Origin: Cyclobacteriaceae bacterium
GTDB taxonomy: Bacteria; Bacteroidota; Bacteroidia; Cytophagales; Cyclobacteriaceae
Assembly: GCA_947458585.1 (NCBI GenBank)
Contig: CANGYY010000001.1
Span: 1 to 64,000 of the forward strand
Direction: 5' to 3'
Length of the DNA stretch: 64,000 nucleotides
A model generated the notes under the pieces. It saw nothing but the letters and a program-made list of their open reading frames with translations, ran no database searches and was not told the DNA's origin. A program made the position numbers and the translations under genes. Shown here piece after piece: positions 1 to 5,895 of this stretch; position 1 is the stretch's first letter, and every line of letters begins with the position of its first letter.

Positions 1-81
1 AAAATTTTTAGTTTAAAATTGAATTAACGTTGGGATTTGAATTCCTTATATACTTTTTTCGTAAAATTAAATATATACTTT

Positions 82-594
82 ATGCACAAATACCTTAGCG
101 TACTTACATTGCTTGCCTTACTTTTTGCCGGGCTGTCTGGATGTACCGGAAGTTCAACTACACAGCAATTGGAAACCCCCGAACTACAATTGTCCGCCGA
201 GGGACCCCTTTATGCGGGTGCCAATTCATCTACGGCAACTTGGGAATTTGATATAACCGAAATTCTTGGGAATGCTGAAAAAGAGGTTTCGGAAGCACGA
301 ATTACTTCGGTAGAAGTGCTTTTGGTGGGGGCAGATAGCCTTCCTGCTATGGAAAAGATGGTGTTTGAGGTTACCTCAAAAAATACGCCCATGACCCGAA
401 TAGGCTTGTATGAAGGAAAAATCACCGCTGGACAGCCGTTCACCTTGACGATAGCAGACGAACAAGAGAATCTTGCTGCAGCATTTGCTGATGGTAAAAT
501 GACCTTTGTGGGCGACTTCGACCTTTTGGATGAAGAATACATGGGAAATATAGAATTCACTCTCAAAGTGAAGTTTGACCTGGGGAAAAAATAA
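82..594 (+). CDS. Hypothetical lipoprotein, 170 aa
   Basis: The product is a small predicted lipoprotein. It begins MHKYLSVLTLLALLFAGLSGC, a short charged region, a hydrophobic stretch and a lipobox ending in Cys, so it is probably lipidated and placed in the envelope. I chose the ATG at 82 because the track's start at 37 is a TTG that adds 15 residues ahead of an already complete signal peptide. The mature part is acidic with alternating short strands (for example ITSVEVLLVGADSL and FDLLDEEYMGNIEFTLKVKFDLGKK), suggesting a single beta-sandwich domain. I recognise no family and no catalytic motif. The DUF2147 gene follows on the same strand after 26 bases, so the two may be co-transcribed. 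That it is a coding gene and a lipoprotein is fairly sure; the function is unknown. Confidence 0.75.
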   Translation: MHKYLSVLTLLALLFAGLSGCTGSSTTQQLETPELQLSAEGPLYAGANSSTATWEFDITEILGNAEKEVSEARITSVEVLLVGADSLPAMEKMVFEVTSKNTPMTRIGLYEGKITAGQPFTLTIADEQENLAAAFADGKMTFVGDFDLLDEEYMGNIEFTLKVKFDLGKK

Positions 595-620
595 GCATAA
601 CTTCTAACTACTGATTTACT

Positions 621-1064
621 ATGAAAAAATTAATCGCAATCTGTGCCTTTCTATTTGCTTCAACCGTAGCCATGGCGCAAGATGCCAATGCTATCGTGGG
701 TGTATGGGAACCAGGAAATGGCAAAGCAAGAGTAAAAATTGATAATATAGATGGGAAGTTTTACGGCCGCATCGTGTGGTTGAAAGAACCCAATGATCCA
801 AAAACAGGTAAGCCAAAAACAGATGTGAATAATTCGGATGCCAGCATGAAAAATGTGCCGCTCAGAGGCTACCGAATGCTGAAGGATTTTCAATACAAAG
901 GAAAGGGTATCTGGGAAGAAGGAACCATCTATGATCCCGAATCTGGCAATACCTACACCTCAGTGATCACGATGAAGGATGCAAATACCCTCGATATACG
1001 AGGCTATGTAGGGGTGAAGACCTTTGGACGCTCCGATACTTGGAGAAAGTTGAAAGTGAATTAA
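621..1064 (+). CDS. DUF2147-family secreted protein
   Basis: The 147-aa protein starts with a signal peptide (MKKLIAICAFLFASTVAMAQ, cleavage after AMA-Q). The rest matches the DUF2147 pattern: an early IVGVWEPGNGKARVKI strand, GKFYGRIVWLKEPNDPKTGKPKTD, then LRGYRMLKDFQYKGKGIWEEGTIYDPESGNTYTS, and a C-terminal LDIRGYVGVKTFGRSDTWRK. The length is normal for the family, which consists of lipocalin-like single-domain periplasmic proteins of unknown biochemical role. It sits between a lipoprotein gene and a DUF6268 barrel gene on the same strand with gaps of 26 and 12 bases, so a small envelope operon is likely. No enzyme motif is visible. The family call is confident; the function is not known. 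Confidence 0.88.
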   Translation: MKKLIAICAFLFASTVAMAQDANAIVGVWEPGNGKARVKIDNIDGKFYGRIVWLKEPNDPKTGKPKTDVNNSDASMKNVPLRGYRMLKDFQYKGKGIWEEGTIYDPESGNTYTSVITMKDANTLDIRGYVGVKTFGRSDTWRKLKVN

Positions 1065-1076
1065 GGGCGAGCTGAG

Positions 1077-2186
1077 ATGAAGATAAAACTAGTATTCGCC
1101 ACATTTGCTTTATTCCTCACATTTCTTTCTCAAGGCGTTGCCCAAGTAGGTGAGGAAGAAAATTGGGATTTATACGATGACTTAGCGCTCGTAGACGACA
1201 CCAAAGTAAAACGATTTGCCAAGCCTACGATCGTAGGAATGAGCCCTACGCGCTTCCTAAGCTTGTCCTACGACCAGCAGCTGCCCTACATCATGAATCT
1301 TTCGGCGGCACGTTTCCCTGTCAGTAGCAACTCTGGCTGGGGTGTAGACGAAGAAGCACCGGTAAGTTCAAGCGGGGATGTGACGTTCACGGGGGGCATG
1401 CGATTCAATTCGAATATCCCGGTGATTTCCAAAGCGAGTCTAGTCTGGCAAACAGGCCTGAATTACATGCGGACCGGCTATTCGATTTCAGCGCCTGCAG
1501 GTCAAACTAAATTACCCGTGTTTGCGAATGCGCTGAATGAGCGTGGGTTAAACAATTTGAGTTGGGCGAATACCGTTTTCGTTCCGGTGAGCGAACAAAG
1601 CTTCCTTATTTTCCAAGGATCCCTAGACCTCAGTGGAGATTATGACTGGAGTCTGCAGCCACTCCAAACCGTGCGATGGAGCCTGGCCGCCATCTATGGC
1701 AAGCGGGTCAGCGAAACAAAACGCTGGGGTTTTGGTCTAGCCCGAACCTACCGTGTGGGCAACCTGAACTATGTACCCGTGATCCTATATGACGTCACCA
1801 GCCCAAATAGAAAATGGGGCACGGAGATCCTTTTTCCTGCAAGGGCACATGGACGATTTAACTTCAGTAAGAATTCCCTCTTGCTATTCGGATACGAGCT
1901 CGAAGGGCAGTCCTATCGCATGGATGCGCTTTCAAAAGGAAACAACAGTTACGAGATTCGAAGAGGAGAGCTGCGGCCGAGATTGGAACTTCAAAAGCAA
2001 CTTACGGGGCCTTTTTGGTTGAATCTCCAAGCGGGATACCGAATCGATTATTCCTTTGATGTGGACGAGTTGCCAGAGGGGCGAGAGTTTTTCAGAGGCT
2101 TCTTTGGAGAGCAGCCCTTCGGCATGCGCAATACCCTGCACGATGCGCTATACTTCAATATCGGAATCAGCTTTGTGACCTTGTAA
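1077..2186 (+). CDS. DUF6268-like outer-membrane beta-barrel protein
   Basis: The 369-aa protein has a cleavable signal peptide (MKIKLVFATFALFLTFLSQGVAQ) and then an acidic linker. A run of amphipathic strands with many aromatic residues follows (GGMRFNSNIPVISKASLVW, LSWANTVFVPVSEQSFLIFQ, LWLNLQAGYRIDYSF-type segments), ending FNIGISFVTL. This is the pattern of an outer-membrane barrel. The opening FAKPTIVGMSPTRFLSLSYD and the GLARTYRVGNLNYVPVILYD region resemble the DUF6268 family of Bacteroidota, which has no established substrate. The gene begins 12 bases after the DUF2147 stop and is followed by an imperfect hairpin. The barrel assignment is supported by sequence pattern; transport or adhesion roles would be guesses. 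Confidence 0.75.
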   Translation: MKIKLVFATFALFLTFLSQGVAQVGEEENWDLYDDLALVDDTKVKRFAKPTIVGMSPTRFLSLSYDQQLPYIMNLSAARFPVSSNSGWGVDEEAPVSSSGDVTFTGGMRFNSNIPVISKASLVWQTGLNYMRTGYSISAPAGQTKLPVFANALNERGLNNLSWANTVFVPVSEQSFLIFQGSLDLSGDYDWSLQPLQTVRWSLAAIYGKRVSETKRWGFGLARTYRVGNLNYVPVILYDVTSPNRKWGTEILFPARAHGRFNFSKNSLLLFGYELEGQSYRMDALSKGNNSYEIRRGELRPRLELQKQLTGPFWLNLQAGYRIDYSFDVDELPEGREFFRGFFGEQPFGMRNTLHDALYFNIGISFVTL

Positions 2187-2214
2187 GTACTTCTCCATTT
2201 AGGAGAATAGTACT
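2186..2214 (+). terminator. Hairpin after the DUF6268 gene, possible weak terminator
   Basis: An inverted repeat AGTACT-TCTCC / GGAGA-(AT)-AGTACT starts on the last base of the stop codon. It has an 11-bp stem with a two-base bulge and a five-base loop. No U-tract follows, so it may be an mRNA 3' stabiliser or a weak terminator rather than a classical intrinsic terminator. Confidence 0.4.
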
Positions 2215-2573
2215 ATCCCATTCCTTATTCCGGATATACCGGTGAATTTTTTTACTCCCCTACAAGGAAGGGAAAAACTCTTTATTATCGGTACAAATTC
2301 CAGGGTTAGTGTTCCTTGGTCAACTTTTAATTTCCAGCATGATTTAGTTGATTTCTGGGTGAATATAGACGTATAAGGGTTGTCTGGATTTCATGGAATA
2401 ACTAGGAGAGTTTGAGAAGGCGTTTCATTCTTACATAGGCTGAATAAAAGCATAAACTGCTCCCAAAAGGCGGGGTACTATTGAAATAAATAATTCGCTA
2501 AAAAATTATTTCCTTTTGAATTATTCAAGTACATTTCTTTCAGTTAAATCACCCAACCTGAATCTTAAAAAAG
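2215..2573. other. 359-base AT-rich gap with no recognised feature
   Basis: This is one of the few long non-coding stretches in the window. It is AT-rich and has stop codons in all frames. Only very short palindromes are visible (CCGG-atata-CCGG near 2230 and TTGAA-tta-TTCAA near 2517). A near-consensus -7 box TACATTTC lies close to 2531, but it lacks the final G and I do not call it a promoter. No tRNA cloverleaf, conserved RNA motif or obvious gene remnant was seen. Confidence 0.5.
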
Positions 2574-2969
2574 ATGAACAGCACCAGATACTCAAAGAAA
2601 TTTTTGATGAAAAAAATGTTTTTTGTACTTCTTTTTTTGGGTAGTCTACCACTTAGTTTCGCTCAGTCCCGTATAGAGATGTTTGTAGAGAATAGGAAAT
2701 ATGTAAATGACCAAACAGGCTTAGTGTTTCGGTATGGTTACATTTCTTCGCTCAATACTTATGGCGTTACTCTTTCAAATGCTAATTCCAGTGGAATAAA
2801 TTACATTAATTGTTCCAAGGATGTAGCATCTGACGAGTCATATATGATCCTTTCCAATTGCTTTGATCCGAATACAGGATCTGGAGGCTTTTCTAGAGCA
2901 GTTGTTGGTTCAAGAAGGGCGATTCTTTCTTTTTCAGATGGTGAACTTGAGTTCGAATTAGTTGATTAG
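2574..2969 (+). CDS. Hypothetical small secreted protein, 131 aa
   Basis: No family is recognised. The protein has an N-terminal signal peptide (core MKKMFFVLLFLGSLPLSFAQ) and a mature part of about 100 residues rich in Ser, Asn and Gly. Two Cys lie in INCSKDVASDES and ILSNCFDPNTG and could form a disulfide, and the C-terminus is acidic (SDGELEFELVD). I kept the ATG at 2574 because an A-rich tract precedes it, but an in-frame ATG at 2607 directly before the signal peptide is equally possible. The next gene, also a small secreted protein of unknown function, begins within about 35 bases on the same strand, so the two probably form a unit. The pair is preceded by a long AT-rich gap and closed by a strong terminator near 3403. 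Confidence 0.65.
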   Translation: MNSTRYSKKFLMKKMFFVLLFLGSLPLSFAQSRIEMFVENRKYVNDQTGLVFRYGYISSLNTYGVTLSNANSSGINYINCSKDVASDESYMILSNCFDPNTGSGGFSRAVVGSRRAILSFSDGELEFELVD

Positions 2970-3001
2970 TGATTATTAATAACCCTAAATATTTAATCAA
3001 A

Positions 3002-3340
3002 ATGAAAAAAACAGCCCTTTTCCTAGTCGTGTTTTTAGTAGTAGTAAGTTTTGTTTATTCTTCGGCGCCCCTAAATTCAAAGCCAGAATTAACTGCAAAC
3101 AACGCGGAAAGAGTCAACTTTAAAATTAAAGGTACCGGCTCAAAAAATATTGCAGTAACGATTGGGATCGGTTCCCAACCCGGTAGTGGAGCTTGTTGCT
3201 CTGGGGTAAGTCCTTTCACTACGGCTAGTTTTGTGGGTAACGTAGGGGATGTGGTGTATGATGGAAAAACGAGACGGGTAATTACCAAGATTTACAGTGA
3301 AATGAATGGGACAACGATTGATCTTGCGCAGTACTATTAA
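3002..3340 (+). CDS. Hypothetical small secreted protein, 112 aa
   Basis: No family is recognised. The ATG at 3002 gives MKKTALFLVVFLVVVSFVYSS, a clear signal sequence; the track's start at 2969 is a GTG that overlaps the previous stop codon and adds an unneeded N-terminus. The mature chain is about 90 residues long. It carries an adjacent Cys pair in QPGSGACCSG, then a Gly/Val-rich strand segment FVGNVGDVVYDGKTRRVITK. Vicinal cysteines in so short an exported protein suggest metal binding or a redox role, but this is only a suggestion. It lies directly after another small exported protein and ends before a hairpin terminator. Confidence 0.65.
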   Translation: MKKTALFLVVFLVVVSFVYSSAPLNSKPELTANNAERVNFKIKGTGSKNIAVTIGIGSQPGSGACCSGVSPFTTASFVGNVGDVVYDGKTRRVITKIYSEMNGTTIDLAQYY

Positions 3341-3402
3341 TTTCAATTGATAAAAACAGAGTTTAAATTGATTGATTTAGACTTCAATTTCATTACCAAA
3401 CC

Positions 3403-3430
3403 AAAGAGACCCGAAAGGGTCCCTTTGTTT
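3403..3430 (+). terminator. Intrinsic terminator of the small-secreted-protein pair
   Basis: A 10-bp stem with one mismatch (AAAGAGACCC / GGGTCCCTTT) is closed by a GAAA tetraloop and followed by TTTGTTT. It lies 62 bases after the stop of the upstream gene. Confidence 0.75.
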
Positions 3431-3467
3431 ATATTCACAAATAGTTATTCACTCCAAAAAAAACAGT

Positions 3468-4259
3468 ATGATTAGGAACCATGAAATCGATTACAAAATC
3501 TATGGAGAAGAACTCCAATTTGTTGAAATTGAATTAGATCCCAATGAAACTGCCATCGCAGAAAGCGGCGCCTTTATGATGATGGAAAGTGGCATTGAAA
3601 TGCAAACCATTTTTGGTGATGGAAGCCAGGAGCAATCTGGTGGATTTATGGGCAAATTGTTTAGTGCTGGAAAGCGTTTACTGGTAGGTGAAAGTTTGTT
3701 TATGACTGCATTTACCAATGTAGGCCAGGGAAAAAAGAAGGTAAGTTTTGCATCTGCCTATACCGGAAAAATTATTGTATTCGACCTGAAGCAATTGGGA
3801 GGAAAAATCATCGCACAGAAGGATGCCTTTTTATGCGCCGCCAAAGGAGTAAGCATTGGCATTGAGGTTCAGAGAAAACTGGGTACAGGTATATTTGGAG
3901 GTGAGGGATTTATTATGCAAAAGCTAGAGGGTGATGGACTCGCATTTGCACATGCTGGAGGATACATCGTTGAAAAGGATTTGCAGCCTGGCGAAGTACT
4001 CAAGGTAGATACAGGATGTGTGGTAGCTTATACTGCAGGGGTTGACTTTGATATCGAAATGGTAAAGGGAATTAAGAACTTTATGTTTGGTGGAGAAGGT
4101 TTGTTTTTAGCCGTATTGCGAGGCCCAGGAAAAGTATGGTTGCAGTCCCTTCCCATCAGTAGACTTGCGGGACGTATCATGCAATATGGTGGTACAACTA
4201 GAAAAGAAGAGGGTAGTGTGTTGGGAGGACTCGGTAATTTATTAGATGGCAGAGAATAG
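3468..4259 (+). CDS. AIM24 / TIGR00266 family protein
   Basis: The 263-aa protein belongs to the AIM24 family (TIGR00266), a trimeric beta-helical fold named after a yeast mitochondrial protein. Its bacterial role is poorly defined. Supporting segments are the N-terminal VEIELDPNETAIAESGAFMMM, the central GGEGFIMQKLEGDGLAFAHAGG, the VDTGCVVAYTAGVDFDIEM segment and the C-terminal LAVLRGPGKVWLQSLPISRLAGRI, all in the expected order. Length is normal for the bacterial members. There is no signal peptide, so it is probably cytosolic. It stands alone, with a terminator on each side. The family call is strong; the function remains open. Confidence 0.9.
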   Translation: MIRNHEIDYKIYGEELQFVEIELDPNETAIAESGAFMMMESGIEMQTIFGDGSQEQSGGFMGKLFSAGKRLLVGESLFMTAFTNVGQGKKKVSFASAYTGKIIVFDLKQLGGKIIAQKDAFLCAAKGVSIGIEVQRKLGTGIFGGEGFIMQKLEGDGLAFAHAGGYIVEKDLQPGEVLKVDTGCVVAYTAGVDFDIEMVKGIKNFMFGGEGLFLAVLRGPGKVWLQSLPISRLAGRIMQYGGTTRKEEGSVLGGLGNLLDGRE

Positions 4260-4277
4260 GATATAAAAGATGCCAAC

Positions 4278-4312
4278 AAAAAAGCCCTTCGTAAATGCGA
4301 AGGGCTTTTTTG
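4278..4312 (+). terminator. Intrinsic terminator after the AIM24 gene
   Basis: A perfect stem AAAAAGCCCTTCG / CGAAGGGCTTTTT with a short loop runs directly into a T-tract. The flanking A-tract could let it act for minus-strand transcription coming from the cyclase gene too. Confidence 0.85.
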
Positions 4313-4472
4313 ATTACTGGTAATTGTTCTGCTTGTTTTCAAAGGAAAGTAGGGGTCGATTTTAGCTTGTTTGATTTTTTGAATATCCTCTCCTTTTAGG
4401 TTAATTGGTTTTCAATTTCTAAATACATCTTTGGAAGGTTTATGTTCAATAAATGGTATTTTGAATGCGTAA

Positions 4473-5171
4473 TCATAAAAACACTTTGGCAAATGCCCGA
4501 ACAGGAAAGGTCCCCATTCCTTTGATTTTAGGAGGGATGGCATTGAAGAAAAACCCTTCCTCTGGTAGGTTTTCCAGATTGCATAAATGCTCCACAATTA
4601 AAATTTCGGAGGCCAAAAGCATACTATGTGCCGGTCTTGAGTTTGTTGCCGTATTGTCTAGGTTGTGCGAGTCAATCCCTACCAGTTTCACTCCAGCTTC
4701 CTTCAAAAAAATAGCTGCCTCCTCGGTGAGGTAGGGGTGATGCTCGTAGTAGCGTTCGGTATTCCAATGACAAGCCCATCCCGTATTCACGAGCACCGCG
4801 CGGTGCCTAAGTTCTTTATTTTTGAAATGCTCCGGAGTAATCACTAAGGTTTCAGTAAAGGGCACTCGGACCACAATCCCTTCTAGCTCAGCAAATGCGG
4901 TTAAATCTACCTCGGAAATATCTTTTCCGTCCGCATACCGGTGGAAGGGACAGTCAATGTAGGTCCCTGTATTGCCCACCAACTCTAGCTTCCCGATTTG
5001 AAATTCTGTACCGGCAGCATACTGCTGTCTGGAATCTTCCCGACTCAGGTAATCGCAAATGATCGGTGCAGGCAATCCCTTGTAGGTAACTAATCCCGCT
5101 TCTATGGTATGACTTAGGTCCACCAAACGACCCGAATGCTGACTTTGCTGCATAAATTTAGTTTCCATCAT
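4473..5171 (-). CDS. Cyclase-family (kynurenine-formamidase-like) protein
   Basis: The 232-aa protein has the cyclase (PF04199) layout: an N-terminal RLVDLSHTIEAGLVTYKGLP, the central NTGTYIDCPFHRYADGKD, then AVLVNTGWACHWN and KLVGIDSHNLDN, and a C-terminal GFFFNAIPPKIKGMGTFPVRAF. Family members such as kynurenine formamidase hydrolyse amide bonds with two zinc ions held by HxGTHxDxPxH. Here the first His is Asn and the second is Tyr (N-TGTYIDCPFH), so part of the canonical metal site is missing while the Asp and last His remain. The substrate is therefore unclear. Met codons 1, 2 and 7 are all possible starts. The gene is monocistronic and reads toward the AIM24 gene. Confidence 0.82.
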   Translation of the reverse strand: MMETKFMQQSQHSGRLVDLSHTIEAGLVTYKGLPAPIICDYLSREDSRQQYAAGTEFQIGKLELVGNTGTYIDCPFHRYADGKDISEVDLTAFAELEGIVVRVPFTETLVITPEHFKNKELRHRAVLVNTGWACHWNTERYYEHHPYLTEEAAIFLKEAGVKLVGIDSHNLDNTATNSRPAHSMLLASEILIVEHLCNLENLPEEGFFFNAIPPKIKGMGTFPVRAFAKVFL

Positions 5172-5333
5172 CGAGGGTAAGGGGTACAGGTGGCCTTTCG
5201 CTAGGATCCAAATGGAATCGGCTCTTGGAAGGGTAATGGAAGTAACAAGCTAATCAAAATCAACAAATTCTATAAATTTGGAGAAGTTCATTCTCAAAAA
5301 ACAAAAACCCATTAATCTGAAATTTGGAACACC

Positions 5334-5350
5334 GGGCTTGTTTTAAGCCC
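5334..5350. repeat. Short perfect hairpin upstream of the DinB-like gene
   Basis: GGGCTT-gtttt-AAGCCC lies in the gap between the divergent cyclase and DinB-like genes. There is no T-tract, so it is not a good terminator. It could be part of a 5' untranslated structure of the DinB-like mRNA. The rest of this 220-base gap holds only a lone TAAATTTG box near 5273. Confidence 0.35.
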
Positions 5351-5391
5351 TAATCCTGAACCTATTTCTTTTAAAAATTACTGCTATTCCC

Positions 5392-5835
5392 ATGGAACAA
5401 TCCCTATTCAAAGAACTTTTGGCCCAAAATATTCAAAGCTGCAGCTATGCCTTCGATGCGATTACCGAAGAAAATAGCAGCTCTAGACTGAATGAAACCA
5501 CTGCCTCCGTAGGATTTATCTTTCGGCATGTAGGAGAGACAATGTTACTCTTTGGGTATTTTTTTGGCATTCCGACAGACGGTACCAATACCACGATGGG
5601 CAAGCAAGATACCGGACAGGGCAAGGATCTCAGTACGAGTCGGGAACTACTACAAAAAGGCTATGCCTTGCTGGAGCAGATTATCAATTCCACTCCCGCC
5701 GAAGGCTGGTTCGAGCCTGTGGAAACTCCCTTTTTTGGAACGGTGTCTAAGGCTAGACTATTTTCCCATATCCTCTACCACAACTCCTACCATGCAGGTC
5801 AGATCGCTCTGACGCTTAAGCGGGCATCGAAATAG
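5392..5835 (+). CDS. DinB-fold family protein
   Basis: This 147-aa protein matches the DinB/YfiT four-helix fold. It has a first helix around NIQSCSYAFDAI, then GFIFRHVGETMLLFGYFFGI carrying the first conserved His, and a C-terminal LFSHILYHNSYHAGQIALTLK carrying the two other metal-ligand histidines (H-x3-H type spacing). DinB proteins are metal-binding bundles, some of which are thiol-dependent transferases; the substrate of this one cannot be read. The ATG at 5392 (CCATGG context) is the only good start. It is followed closely by the chimeric receptor gene, with no terminator between them. Confidence 0.85.
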   Translation: MEQSLFKELLAQNIQSCSYAFDAITEENSSSRLNETTASVGFIFRHVGETMLLFGYFFGIPTDGTNTTMGKQDTGQGKDLSTSRELLQKGYALLEQIINSTPAEGWFEPVETPFFGTVSKARLFSHILYHNSYHAGQIALTLKRASK

Positions 5836-5895
5836 TTTGCATGCCTCAACTCCCAAATAACTTCAATCCGTTTACTTGAATTCCATTCTTTGATT

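Noticed and set aside
4313-4472. Possible gene remnant between the AIM24 terminator and the cyclase stop
   Set aside because: Short protein-like strings can be read on the minus strand, but in different frames with stops and with no recognisable family.
5273-5280. TAAATTTG box upstream of the DinB-like gene
   Set aside because: It fits TAnnTTTG but is 112 bases from the start and has no TTTG at the right distance. It is too weak to call alone.
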